This document shows positions 38,631 through 53,200 of a stretch of DNA of 64,000 bases, piece after piece. Under the pieces are notes generated by a model. It did not search any database. It saw only the letters and a program-made list of their open reading frames with translations, and was not told the DNA's origin. How positions within the stretch are numbered: the first letter of the stretch is position 1; each line of letters starts with the position of its first letter. The position numbers were made by a program, and so were the translations under genes. The DNA comes from Vanilla planifolia (lineage: Eukaryota > Streptophyta > Magnoliopsida > Asparagales > Orchidaceae): positions 942,501 through 1,006,500 of the forward strand of contig JAIUJO010000070.1 in NCBI GenBank assembly GCA_023846275.1, read 5' to 3'.

Positions 38631-38865
38631 ATCTACGGCCTGTGAGGTTAAGGAATCGAAAATGATCCACCAATCCCAAGGATCCATAATTCCCTATGGA
38701 TCAACAAGAAATCATAGAATATAGAATAGATTAATTGTGTCTCATATTCGGTCTCTTTCTCTTATATTAATTATTTATTTGTTTTTTTTTTTATATTTTA
38801 TATGGTAAAATTTATACATATCTTTGATCCCTTATCTTCTTCTTATTTGTTTCTTTCCTATGTAT
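38630..38865. other. ~230-bp insert inside a monomer, possibly organellar or transposon-derived
   Basis: The monomer is cut within the GGTTTGATCGAGATGAAAC box: it reads GGTTTGATC then TACGGCCTGTGAGG, and picks up again as TAATCGAGATGAAACAAATA near 38,863. The inserted piece is visibly different (TCCACCAATCCCAAGGATCC, CATATTCGGTCTCTTTCTC). It contains a perfect inverted repeat, GATCCATA (38,681-38,688) and TATGGATC (38,695-38,702), with a 6-nt loop. The style recalls plastid intergenic DNA with a 3' hairpin, but I cannot match it to a named locus. No clear target duplication beyond ATC. Confidence 0.5.
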
Positions 38866-41559
38866 AATCGAGATGAAACAAATATCTAATTACTCAACTT
38901 GATAAGCTCTATCTAATTAAATCTCAATTTTTATATTAATAAACACTTTTAAATTTCTTCTCTTTCTTTGTGATTCACATCAATTTTTACTTAGTTTGAT
39001 GATCCATCGTGTCACACTTAATCTCCATAGAATTTTAGGATTAAAATTTATCCTAAAATTTATACCATTTCCTAAAATGTTTCACTTGGATTTTATTATA
39101 TTACTATATAACTCTAAATCATCTCTCACAACACCTATACATCGCATTAATATGGTTAAGTTATAATCCATTACTTCATTATTTTCTTTGAAACCTCACA
39201 TACATTTGAAATGAGGTCAGATCGAAATGAAACTAACATAATTAGAGTCACCATGAGTTGCTCCATCAAATTGAATATTCATTTTTTTAAATAATTTTAA
39301 ATATTTTATTTTCTTAGTTTGTGGAATGTTTTATGAGACATTTAAAACTCATTACTTATTTAAGTATCATGAATGACGCAATGTTCTCACTACCAACAAA
39401 ACTAACTTTCCAAACTAATTATCACAATTTTTCCAATTTTTTTCATAGATTTAGTTAAATTTATGTGAAACTCTAATTCTTTTCTCGTTTTACCTTTACA
39501 TCATTTTAATTTGGTAATATTATATTTCTTCAATTTGCCATATTTTTGGTTTTACATTTGTTTACTTAATATTAAAATAATATTTTATTAACTTTAAACT
39601 TTTTTAGTTTTGTAATTATATAAATTTGAAACAAGGTGTAATGAAGTAAAAGAATTTCTTTGGACTCGTCTCAATGACCTCTACAAAATTAAATATTCAT
39701 CATTTTATTTTTTCAACAATTCACTTTCTAATATTTTTAAACACTTTATAAGACGTTTTTATTCGTACATGATTTGACAATCAAAAATGTCAAACTTTGT
39801 CTATTTAGTATGTTGGAATGCCACTTTCTTGCACAACTTATCTCATTTTTTAAAATTTTTTCTTTGATTTGGTTATATTAGCAAGAAACTAAAAATCTTC
39901 TATCGTATGACCTTTTTAATGTTTTTATTTGGTCAAATTACATTACCTTAAGTTATCTCTTTTTAGCTTTAATATTTATTTACTTTTTTAAGTAAAAACA
40001 AATTGTTATTTTTGTAGATTTAATTTGGTAACTAATAATAACTCAAAAAAAGGTTTGATCGAGTTTCAGTAAAGGATGATGGACTCGACTAAATAAGCTT
40101 TATCCTAATAAATATTCATTTCAATATTTGTCTGCATTTTATTTTCAATTACTATTCTATGTTTTAAGGGATATTTCAATTCTTAATCAGTATAATAGTA
40201 GAACATGTTAAATATAATATACTTATAATCTTTGAATTTATCATTCACAAACAATTTAACTCATTTCCTCAAACTTTTTGCTTCAAATTCATTATGTCAC
40301 TATAAGCTCTGATTCTTCTCTTATTTGACATTTTCATCACTTTTGTTTGGCTTTATTACAATTCTTAGTTTATTTTATTTTTTAATAGAATTTATGTATA
40401 TATTATAAAAATAATTTATTATTATTTATGCTTATTTGCTTTTACAATTTGCAAAATGTTCAAAAGTGGTTCGATGTAAATAAAATACACCGTTGGATTT
40501 TTGTTAATGAGTTCTATTAAATTAAATAATCATTTTCTATTTAAATTTTTTATTATTTAATTTTTTTGCGTACATATGTGACATTAATTTTGACGTGATT
40601 TGATAATGTAGGATATTACACTTTATCTTCTTATTTCCTTGGAATGTAAATTTCCTATATTTTTTCTCATTTTTTGAAATTGTTCAATTTGAATATGTTA
40701 TATTCCTCCATAACTCCATATCTCCACTTGTGTTAAATTTAAATGGCTTTGAAATTCAGATATTGCATTTCTTCAATTTCTTTTATTTTAATGTTTAACA
40801 TACTTTTTCTCAATATTACAATAATATGTTATTTTATTATTGTTATTACCTAATTTTGTAATTCAAAGTAATTTGAAATGAGGATCAATGGAGATGAAAT
40901 AAATAATGTTAAACTACTCTAGATTAGCACAATCTAGTTAAATCTTCATTTTTATTTTTTTTAAATATTTTATTTTATAGTTTTTAAGCTGACATAAAGT
41001 GGAATTTGAATATGTACTTTATTTTAGGATGGAGGACATTTCATTAAACTTTTACCATCTTGGAATGTGTCCTTCTCTTATAGTTTATCACATTTCTTAA
41101 AGCTTTTGTATTGATTTATTTTTGTAACTATAGAACTCTAATTCTTCCCGTATGTGACCCTTACATAAAATTGATTTTACCATATCATAATGATTTGATT
41201 TATCATAATTTAGCTTTATTGTATATCTTCATAATAGTAAAAAAATATATGACTAATCTTTTTTTTTTACTTTTATGATTCTTAGTAATTTCAAAATTCA
41301 TGTGATCGAGATGAAACAAATATTGGTAGACTCATATCTACTACCTCAATCCAATTTAAAGTTAATTTTAATTATTTTTAAATTTTTATTTTCAACTATT
41401 TTGTTATGTTTTACATGATATTTTGATTCATACTTAATTTGATGATTGAGGTTGTTTAACTAGATCTCCTTAACATCTTGGAATGTTCAACAATTTTTTC
41501 TTAGATTTATCTTATTTTAAATTAAAACAGTTACTTAATACTAAAATGTTTATTTGTAG

Positions 41560-42720
41560 TTATTTATAAATATTTATTTTTGCAATTTACAAAATGTCAA
41601 ATATGTTTTGACAAAGTACAAAAGGCTTCATTTGAGTCATCTCAAAAGGTTTTATCAAACAAAATATTTTTTTGAATATCTTTTTTTGTAGATTCGACAC
41701 AATTTATGAGATATTCACATTCATTTCTAATTTGATGATCAAGGACGTTATAATCTATCTCATTGGTATCTAAGGATGCATCTTTCATGAACAATTTGTC
41801 TAACTTTTTTCAACTTTTTTCTTTGATTCGCTTATATTACTTTCTAAGTATAAGTCTCATCTATGTTAACCTTCAAGCTTTTTTTGTTTTGTCAAATTTC
41901 ATTTCATCAATTTACATTATTTTTTCTTTAATGTACATTTTCTTAATGTTAAAATAATTTATTGTTGCTATTTTACCATATTTAATTTGAAAATTTTTAA
42001 TACTTAATAATGTTTGATTTAGTTAAAACAAATATTATTAATCTAGCTTTCGTGAGCATATTCTAATTAAAATTTTACATTTATGATTTTAAATTTTTTT
42101 ATGGTGTTTAGCACTACTTTTCTGTCATTTTGATTCATACCATATTTTATGGTAGAGTATGTTACCCTCAAACTTCTTAGTATCTCAAATTGCTAATTTC
42201 ATTCTTATTTTATCACTTTTGCAAAACTTTATCACAATTTTTTGTTTTGTAATAACGAAACTCTAATTCTCCATTCTTGTGTTCTTTACATTACATTGAT
42301 TTGGTCATATTACATTGCTTCGATTTATTTTATTTGATCTTTAGCATCTATTTTCTTATCATTAAAAATGATTTATTATTATTTTTATATTTTTATTTTC
42401 TTAAACCATTGTAATTTCAAATGAGGATAAATTGAGAAAGAACAATCATCATTGGGCTCTTGTAAATAACCTAATACAAATTAAATTTCCATTTCTATTA
42501 TTCTAAATATTTTTTAAAAATGTTTTTGCAAATTTTACTAGACATTTTGATTTGTACCTATCTTAGCAGTCAAGAATATCACACCTAATCAACTTAGTAT
42601 TTCGTAATGCAACATTTTTTTTATAATTTATCTCATTTCTAAAAATCATTTTTTTTAGATTTGGGTGTTTCTATGAAGCTCTGATTCTCTGCTAATATTA
42701 GCTTCATTATCTTTTTACTT
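41560..42720 (+). repeat. Second higher-order repeat, copy 1
   Basis: Nearly three consecutive monomers match those at 44,110-45,240 through changes not seen elsewhere. Paired landmarks: TTTATCAAACAAAATATTTT at 41,651 and 44,224; AAACCATTGTAATTTCAAA at 42,413 and 44,938 (offset 2,525), replacing the usual TTCATAGTAATTCC; TTTGGGTGT then CTATGAAGCTCT at 42,660 and 45,184 (2,524). The roughly 50-bp change in offset reflects deletions in the second copy. Confidence 0.75.
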
Positions 42721-44109
42721 AAATTAATAACTATTATTATAATTTAATTATTTTTACATTAGTAATTCATATAATACAAACACGTTCGACTACCTCTATC
42801 TAACAAAATATTCTTTTTTATGGATTAAAATATTCAGTTTTTATTTGTTTGGGCATGTTTTGTGAGAAATTTTTAATTTTATATGAAGATTCCTTAGTAT
42901 CCTCGAATAAAATTTTTCTCATACAATTTTACTCATTTTTAACATCTTTCACTTTGATTTTGTTATATTACTATTTAACTCCACCTTATCTCATGAGATG
43001 TTTACATCACTTTGATTTGGTTTTATAGATTATTTTAATTATCTTATTTTAGCTTTAAAATTTATTTTCATAATTTCAAATTTCATAATTTATCACTATT
43101 TGTTTTTGTTAACTTTAACAATTCGTAGAACCGCAAACCAATCTCTATTAGAGACAAAACAAATATAGTTGGATTCACATTTCATATGATTATTTATATT
43201 TTAAATTATTTCTTTTAATGTTTTGGCATTTTTTGCAAGTAATTTTGATTCTTAAATAATTTAAAGATCGAGGCTGGTACAAATGATCTCATTCATATCA
43301 TAGCAATCAAATTTTGTACATAATTTATCTCATTTTCCCAAATATTTTGCCTTTATTTGGCTATATTGATGTGAAAATCTAATCCTCCTCACATTTGAAA
43401 AGGAAAATGCCTTAATTTTGTCAAATTAAGTTTCTCTTTTTGTGATTTATTTTAGCTTATATATTTATTTACTTCATACTAAAAATAATAATTTATTATT
43501 ATTTTTACTTTAGTTTGCAAATTCATAGAATTCAAAATGAGCCTTCATCAGGGAAATTATTTGGACTCACCTCAAAGAACTCTATCCAATTAAATATTCA
43601 TCTTTATACTATTAAATATTCCATCTTTTTTACTTTTGGCTTGCTTTACGTGCCAATTTTATTTGAACTTCATTTGACATTAAAAAATTTTAAACTCTCT
43701 CTCTTTCAAATATTTAAATGCAAATTTATCAAAGAATTTATTATGTTTCTTTAATTTTTATCTCTTTTATATGGTTGAAAACTATGAAACTCTAATTCTC
43801 CTTTTGTTTAACATTTACATAACTTTCCTTCATAGTAATTCCAAATGAGGCCTGATGAAGATGAAACAAGTATAATTAATTTTCATATTTCTTAATATAT
43901 AATGAGAAAATTTTAATAATTAATAACGTTAAATACAGTCAACGTATGATCTTTGAACTAAACTTTTTTATGCAATTAATTACATTTCTTGAATTGTTTT
44001 GCTATGATTTTTTTACACTACTATGAAAATCTAATTTTCCTCTCATGTTACCGTTACATCACCACACTTTTATTTTAATCGATTACATATATTACTCTAA
44101 TTTCATTTT

Positions 44110-45240
44110 TAAAAAATTTACTTAATATTTAAATATTAATTTATAATTATTTTTTTATGTTTACAAAAACTCAAATGTTATTTTATAAAGATGAAAACAT
44201 TAATTCAATTCATCTCCAAGAGTTTTATCAAACAAAATATTTTTCTATTTTTTAAATATTTTTTCTAGATTTCGCATACTTTATCAGTTGTTCTATTCAT
44301 TTCATAAACAATTTATTTGATTTCATTAATGTTTTTCTTTGATTCATTATATTGCTCGGTATCTCTAACTCATGTCTACCATGATCATTAAATTACTTGG
44401 TTTTGTCAAATTTTATTACTTCAACTTATGGAATTTCTTATTTAATATAGGTTTTCTTAATATTTAAATACCTTATTATTATTATTATGTTTATTTAATT
44501 TCTTAATTATTAGTAATTTTAGATAATGTCCAATTTAGTTTAAACAAATGTTATTTACCAAGTGTTGATGAGCATAATCAAATAAAAAAAATCACATTTA
44601 TGCTTTTTTATATTTTATTTTATGGTGTTCTAGATTGATTTACATGAAATTTTGATTAATACCTTATTTTTAGATCAAGGATATTATGCACAAACTTCTT
44701 AATATCTTAGGATGCAAAATTTCCTTTAGAATTTATCACTTTTAGAAAAATTCATTGCAATATTTTTTTTTTATAATCAAGAAAATCTAATTCACCATTC
44801 TTTTGTGATTTACATTGCATTTGTTTGATCAATTTACTTCGCTTTAATCTATTTTATTTCAACTTTATCATATATTTTCTTATTATTAAAAAATGCTTCA
44901 TTAACATTTTTAAATTTTTAATTTGGTAAACCATTGTAATTTCAAAAGTGGTTCGATGGAGAAAAAACAATAGTCATTTGGTTCTGATAAACAACCAAAA
45001 CAAAATTAAACTTACATTTTTGTTATTTTAAATACTATTTTTTCAAAGGTTTTGCCACACTTTATGTTATATTTTAATTTGTGAATAGTTTAATGATAGA
45101 GAATATTACACTAAATCTACTAAGTATCTTTAAATACAACTTTGCCATATAATTTATCTCATTTCTAGAAATCTTTTGCTTTGATTTGGGTGTCTCTCTA
45201 TGAAGCTCTAAATCTCTATTGATGTGAAGTTCAACTCATA
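44110..45240 (+). repeat. Second higher-order repeat, copy 2
   Basis: Partner of 41,560-42,720, about 2.5 kb (six or so monomer lengths) away in the same orientation. Its first monomer has lost the stretch between the TTTATCAGTTGTTC and CATTTCATAAACAATTTAT pieces. The higher-order period here differs from the 5.8-kb one in array 1, so at least two independent block duplications occurred. Confidence 0.75.
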
Positions 45241-47193
45241 CTTTTTTGGTTATATTGCTTTTCATTAATTTATCTCTGATTGATGTTATTATATATCTTA
45301 TGAATAAAAAAAATTTATTAATATTTGTATTTGCTTATTTTACTAGAAAATCTTTATCATATTTTTTCCCTTTATTCAGCTCTTCTTGATGGGCACTATC
45401 TAATTAATTTTTTTGTTATGTTAATAAAAATTTTATTTGCTATAATTTCGCAATGCTTGATGATTCATTTCAATTTCAAAAAATTTAACGATCTAGGATG
45501 TCACACTCAATCGCACAATCGCCTAAGTACCCCAGAATGTAACTCTCCAAGAGCCTGGTATTACTATACTACTTCACATCACCAGAAGTGAGACATTTGA
45601 ATCATTTTCATGAGATATGTTACATCAATTCATCTCAGTTTGATTGTAACATAAAATATCCTTATTTCAAAGTAGTAATTAACTGTTATTTCTTTATGCA
45701 TTTGGAAATTTGTAGTAATTATCGATGTGCTTTGATCGACATGAAACAAATGCAGTTGGATGCAACTCAATGAGATCTATCAAATAAAATATTCTTTTTT
45801 ATATTCTTTATATGTATTTTATTTATAAAGGTTTTGTTATGCTTTGCCAGCCATTTCAATTTTTAATTAATTTTATAATGAAAAGATTACACATGATCTC
45901 CTAAGTGCTATAAAACTCAATTTTTTTCATAAAATTTAGATAATGTTTTCAAACATTTTGCAAAATTTTGTTATATTACCAAGAAACTTTGATTATGCTC
46001 TGATTAAAGCTTTATATTTTTTTTAATTTATTGGATTGCATTGCCTCATTTGATCTCATTTTAGCCTAAGCATATACTTCTTTAACTTTTAAAAATTAAT
46101 TAATAGATATTTATACTTATTGAATTTTATATTTTAAGGAAATTCCAAATGAGCAAAGTGGAGGCAAAAAAATATCTTTAGGCTTGTCTCGATGAGCTAA
46201 ATCAATTTGAAAGTTAATCATTATATTCTTTAAATAATTATTTCCTAAGATTTTCGCATATTTTATGTGATATTTTAATTTATACATGATTTGACTAACC
46301 AGGATGTTACTCTTTATCAATATAGTATCTTTGAATTAACTTTCCAAAAATATTTATCCCTTTTCTTTTATTTTAGAATTTAATTTTGTAATATGATAAT
46401 ATGACATAAATATTCCCTATTGTGACTTTTATATTACTTTCATTTGGTTATATTAAATTACATAAATTTATTTCATTTAAGTTTTAATATATAATTAATA
46501 ATATTAGAATAATAATTTTTTAATATATTACAATTTACTAACTTAATTGATAGTTATTCCAATAGACATCTCAATAAGATGAAACAAACCTCATCTAAAA
46601 TTTCTAAACTTGCTTTATTTCATTAAATAGTAATTTTTTGTTTTCAAATTTTTTTAAGTTTTTCCTCCCTTTAACGAGAGTTTGTTTTGTATAATAGTAA
46701 ATGATTAATATCCTCTTGCATGACCATTACAATTGTATGATTTGAATATATTATGTTACTTCAAATTTTCTTATTTCAACTTTAATATATTTTTTACGTA
46801 GTTTTGAAATAATATTTTTTTATGACTTATATTTATTAACTTTTGCACTTTATAGTAAGAGTTATGAACAAGTTAAAATAAGTACAATTAAGCTCATCCT
46901 GATGAGCTTTATCAAATTTAATATTTTATTTTACGTTATGATCTAATTTTTTTCTATACCTTAAGCATGTTGTAAGACACATTTTGAATCTTAATTTTTC
47001 AAGCTGAAGTATGCTATGCTCTATCTCTTTAATATCTTGAAATAAAATTTTCTCATATAATTTGTACTATTTCTAAAAATGTTTTACTTTTTCTTGGTTA
47101 TATTACAATTTAACACTAAATCTCTTCTTATGTAACCTTTAAATTTCTTTTATTTTGTAGTATTACATTCCTTCTATATGCCTCATTTTAACC

Positions 47194-47239
47194 TTAGACT
47201 CTTCTTGACAGAACAAAAGACATTAGACTCTTCTTGACA
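47194..47239 (+). repeat. 29-bp micro-duplication
   Basis: TTAGACTCTTCTTGACA occurs at 47,194-47,210 and again at 47,223-47,239, within the GACTCATCTCAATGAGC box of a monomer. The exact 17-bp identity suggests a recent local slippage event. Confidence 0.8.
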
Positions 47240-50200
47240 AACTTTTACTAATTAAAAATTCATTTTTCTTTCATAGGAATTTCATTCCACTTTTTACTAA
47301 TCTTTATATAAACTTTTTATTTGTACCACATTTGGAGTATTCCAATTAAATTTTGCAAATTCTAATAACCTTTTCATCAATTTTGTTAAATTATTTTGGA
47401 ACCCTAAATCTCTTCTCGTCTCATGTTTACAAGTTTTTTATTAGGTTGTATAATTTGAATAATCATTTTAATTTTAATAAAACTTATTTAATTTTAAAAA
47501 AATAAAATTTTCTTATTAATGTTTTTTTACTTTGATAATTTAAGTGAAAAAAAGAGGTTTAATCGAGTTAAAACTGTAGTCGTTCAACTCATCTCAAAAA
47601 GCTCTACCTGAATAAAATTATTTTTTTACAATTTTCCAATATGTTATGAGACATTTGAATACGTAAATGTTTTGGTGATTGAGGGTATTACACTTGATCT
47701 AAGTATCTTAGAATACAAGTTTTCCATATAATTTGTCCTTTTTCATATAAGTGTTACTCTAATTAGGTTATATTACTTTAAACTCTAATTCTGATCTCAA
47801 GTGAACTTTACATCATTCTGACTTGGTCATATTATACTTCTTTAGTTCATCTCATTTTAGCTTTAACATATTTAATTGATTAATATTACAATGATATTTT
47901 ATAATTATTTACTTATATTTATTTTTTTCAATTTCGAGTAATTTATAATAATGAGGTCTATCTAATCAAATATTTATTTTTTAAAATCATAAATATTTTA
48001 TTTTCCAACGTTCTAACATGCTTTATGAGACATTCAATTCATAGTTGATTTCACAGTCAATTCTGTTATACTCTATCTCCTTAGGATTTTATAATTCTAC
48101 TTTCTAGTACAACATAACTCTTTTGTTAAAATGTGTCGCTTTCATTTCTATATTAGTATGTTACTCTAGTTATCCTCTTGAGCGACAATTGGATCATTTT
48201 TATATGGTTATATTATATTATATCAACTTATCACATTTTTGCTTTAATATATATTTACTTAATATTATAGTTATGTTTCTCATTATTTATGCTTATTAAA
48301 TTTGATAATGTGCCATATTTCAAATTGAGGCCTTATCAAAATGTAACAAGCCTAATTGGATTAGCCCTTAAATAAAACTTTCTTGTATAATTTATATTAT
48401 TTTTATAAAAGTTTTTATTTTTTTTGCATATATTACTATATAACTTTATGTCTCCTCTCATGAGACCACTAAATCACCTTGATTTGTGCATATTATATTA
48501 TTTCAAATTAATTCGTGTCAAGTTTAACAATTACTAACTTATTATTATAATAACTTCTTATTATTTAAGCTTATTTATGCTGGGAAATCACTATGATTAT
48601 AAACAAGGTAGGGTGGAGCTAAAAAAAATACTTTTATTAATTTTGTTGAGAACTTTAAAATTTAATGACATTTTCATATATTTTATTTTCCTATATTTTT
48701 GCATCCATTATAAGTCATTTTTGTTCTTATCAAATTATATGATTGAGGATTTAAAATTCGACCTCCATAGTATCCTTGAATGCAAGTTTCTTATATGTTT
48801 TGTATCATTTCTTCAAAGTTTTCACTTTGAGTTTGATATATTATAGTGTAACCCAAAGGATCCTCTCATTTGATATTTTAATTGCATTGATTCAGTTATA
48901 GTGCATTACATCAATTTATCTCTTTTGTATTGGCTTAGCATATTTTACAAGCTATTTCAATTTAAACAAATTTTGATTATTGAGGATGTTACTGTAAATA
49001 TGCTTAATATCATGGAATTAAAATTTTCAATATAAGTTATCTCATATTTTCAAAAGGTTTACTTGTTGTTGGTATGTTACTTCGAAACTATAGTCTTCCA
49101 CTCATGTGAAATTTACGTAGCATTTTTTAGTTATATTATGCTACTTCAATTTATATTACATGAGGTTTATTATTTTTTAACTTGTTAAAAAATAATGATT
49201 GGGTATTATTTATTTTTAATTTCTTTGGTAATGGTTAGTAATTTATTAAATGTCCATTCAAGACAAAACACATGACATTGGACTTGTCTTCATTATCCAA
49301 TTAAAATTTAATTATTCTATTTTTTAACTGTTTTGTTTCCTAGGATTTAGTCTTCTTTTCTTGGAATCTTGGTTTATAATAGATTTAATGATTGAGGATG
49401 TCTCACTCCAATTCCTTAGTTTCCTAAAATGCAGCCTTAGCCTTACAGTTTATCTTAATTCTTAAATTTTTTTGCTTTGATTTAGTTACATTACTTTATA
49501 AGCCTAAATAGCATCATGTGTTACCCTTACATCACTTTGATATTTTTATATTATATTACATAATTTACTTAATTTCAACTTTTATATATATTTACTAAAT
49601 GTTGAAATAATTGCTTGTTATTATTTATGATCATTTATCATGGTAATTCACAACAATTCTAAATAAGGTCTGGTCGAGATGAAGCAAAAGTCATCGAACT
49701 AATCTCAATGTGCACTATCTAATAAATATTCTATTAATGTTTTTTAATATTTTATTTTTTAACATGCTTTATGAGACTTCTTTATTTCTAATACATTTGT
49801 AAGTTCCCTTTATTATACTTTTGTCCTTGGTATCTAGCAAAGAATATTTGCCACAAAATAAACCTCATTTACTCAAACTTTTAATTTTATTTCATTATAT
49901 TATTGTGGAACTTTAGCTCTCCTCTTGTGTTAAATCCACTTCACTTTGATTTTATTGCATTACATTACTTCCATTTTCCTCACTCGATCTTTATTATATA
50001 TTTACATCATCCTTGAATAATAAATAAATATAATCTAAGGTTATTTATTTTATATTTTTGCAATAATCCTATGTGAGACCTACTAAAATAAAATCAGACA
50101 ATGATGACTCATCTCAATGAACTACATCAAGTTAAATATTAATTATTATATTTTAAATTTATTTTTTCTTAAGTATTATCCAACTTTATGAGATGTTTAT

Positions 50201-53200
50201 GTCATCTGTTCAACTTTATTTAATTTTGATAATTTACTATGTTACTCTAAATCTCCTCCCCTATGACCATTAAATGTCTTTTATTTGATTATATTACTTT
50301 GTTTTAATTTGTCTCTTTTTAGCTTTAATATATATTTATCAAGTAATAAAAAAATAATTTATTATTTTTAATTACTATTTATATTATTAATTCACATTAA
50401 ATAAAATGAGTTATGTTAGGGCAAAAATAAATGTCTTTGGACTCGACACATTGAGCTCTATAAAATTAATTTTTCAATTCTTATATATTTAAAAATTTTA
50501 AATTCTTTGACTTATGATGCCTTACTACAAATTCAATTTGTACATAATTATATTGTTGAGGACGTTAAACATGGTCTCATATGTATTTTGGAACGAAAAT
50601 TTCTCACACAAATTATCACATTTCATCAACTTTCTTTCATTAATTTGGTCATACTACCATGCAACTCTAAATGTCCTCTAGTTACACCCCTGCATAATTT
50701 TCATTTCATTGTGCTTGATTATTTAAATTAATCTCACATATACTAAAATAGCTTCAACTTGTCCAACCATAGATTTCATTTTTATTTATATAGTGTAAAA
50801 ATAATAATTTTTTATTTTTTATTTTAAAAATTAACACTAATTAAAATGGGTTATAATCAAGATTAAATAAATCCTGTTCAACTCGTCGTGAAAGCCTTAT
50901 CCAATTAAATATCAATTTTTATATTTTGAAACTTTTATTTATCATTGTTTTGTGATATTTTATAAGAAATTTTTATTTGCATCTGGTTTGATGATCGAGG
51001 ATATTATAGAATATCTTCTTAGTATCTTAAAATGTTATTTTCAAATATATGTTATCTAATTTTTCTAATTTTTTTATATTGTTATATTATCTCATGTGAA
51101 CTTTAAATCTCTTCAATTTTGTTATGCTATATTTTTTTAACCCATTTCATTTCAATTTTTATAAATATATACTAAACATTAAAATAGAAATTCTTTTTTT
51201 TACTATAAATTTTATAATTCACAGTAATTGTTATTGTTGTTTGCTTAAGACAAAAATGACATTTTACACATCTCAACGAGCTCTATCCAATTACATATTT
51301 ATTTTTACATTTAAAAATGTACTATTTCATTTGTATTTTTGCATAACTTATGTGTTATTTTTATTTTACACATGATTCGACTTTAGTGATTCTAAAGTAG
51401 AACTTACTAATATTTTAGAATACAATTTACTCATATAATTTATTTAATTTTCTAAAAGATCTCGCTTAGAAATTTTTATATTACCATAAAAATATTCATA
51501 TTAAAATATTAATATAATATTTTATCATTTTTTTTCTTGTTTACTTGGTCATTCTTTAGTGATTTCAAATGAACTCTGATTAGGATTAAACAAAATATCA
51601 TCAGAATCAACTAAATGAGCTCCATCCAATAAACTATTCATTTTGATATTTTTAAATAATATATTTTCGTAGTGTTTGGTTTTTTTTTTGAGATTTTTTA
51701 TTTTTGACTAATTATTTGATAAGATGTCACTCATTGATCATTTTGCTATATTGTAATGCATATTTCTTGTACTTTATTTCTCATTTTTTGAAATGTTTTA
51801 CTTTGATGCTCTTGTTTGACCTTTTGCACCAATATGAATTTTTTATATTCAATTCTAAAATTTATGTTATTTTAACTTTAACATATATTTAATAAAAATT
51901 TAAAATAAAACTTTATTGCTATTTATGTTTATTTAGTTTTGTAACTCAAAGAAACTACAAATGAGGTTTGATCATACATGACAAATGTCATTAGAATCAT
52001 TTTATGGATGTATATCTAATTAAGTATTTATTTTTAAATTTTTAAATATTTAATTTTCTATGGTTTTGGAAAGTGTTGCAAAATATTTCTATGCTTACCT
52101 AATTTAGACAACAATAATGTTGCAGTTTATTTTTCATAGTCTTATCGAATGTAGTTTTCTTGTACAATTTCTCTCTTTTATTATAATTTTTTCATTGATT
52201 TTGTTATATTATTATGTAACTCTTATCTGCTCTTGTTTGACCTTCACATGTAGTTAGTTTGGTTTTCTTATGTTTACTTAATATTCAAATAGTAATTTAT
52301 TATTATCTATTGTTATTTATTTATCTAATTCGAAGTAATTCCAACTAATTTCAATTAAGACAAAAAAGAATTAATTCGACTCATCTCAATGATGTCTATC
52401 TAACTAAATATTTTTTTTATTATATCTTTTTTTGTTAGATTTTGTAATTCTTTGTGTGAAATATTAATACATGCCTAATTTGATTATTGAGATTGTTTAC
52501 TTCGTTTCTTTAGTACCTTGGAATGTAATTTTTTTATAATGTATCTGATTTCCTAAAATTTTGTGCTATTATTTTGTTATATTATTATCTTAATTAAAAT
52601 CTCACCTTTTGCAAGCTTTATATCATGTTGATTTTAATATATTATAGAGCTTCAATTTACCTCATTTAAATTTCATTGTATATTTACTTAATTTTAAAAA
52701 AAAAAATTATATTACTTATGCTTTTTAAATTTCTAAGTCAGTAGTAATTCTAATGGATGCTTGATAGAGATGAAAGCAACATCATTGGACTCAGCTTAAT
52801 CTACACAATCCAACCAAATATTTATTGTTATTTTTTAAAATATTTTACCTAGAGATTTGGTATGCTTTATATTATTTTAATTTGTGGTTGATTTTGTGAT
52901 CATAGTTGTTATGCTTGATCACTTTAGTATGTTGGAATGCTTATTTGTAAAATTTTTTCTCATTTACTAAAATTTTTTGCTTCTATGTAACTTCTTGCCA
53001 AGCTATTGGTGTGAGTTGATTCATTAAAATTAACCATGTATTCATTCTAAGAGTGTGGATGTACTAAGTGGACGTAATTGAATAAAGTAGGCTAGGTGCA
53101 TCCAAGTTCTTAGAAGTAAGATTCTAACAAAATGAAATGGTAGAACTTGAGAATATTAACTACAAGAACTGGTATGAGAAAGAATGACAACGAAGTACAT

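Larger units (their letters stand above)
38866..52993 (+). repeat. Satellite array, plus orientation (array 4c)
   Basis: The longest uninterrupted stretch of the family, all in one orientation. The CpG in the GATCGAGATG box is kept in some units (41,310s, 49,675) and lost in others. It includes a block duplicated about 2.5 kb apart (41,560-42,720 and 44,110-45,240). It ends near 52,993 in TTTTTTGCTTCTATGTAACTT, i.e. inside the first 58-bp sub-repeat with an internal loss. The frames at 41,763, 43,515, 45,325, 45,588, 46,117(-), 48,577, 50,507, 51,124 and 51,704 are satellite translations. Confidence 0.9.
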
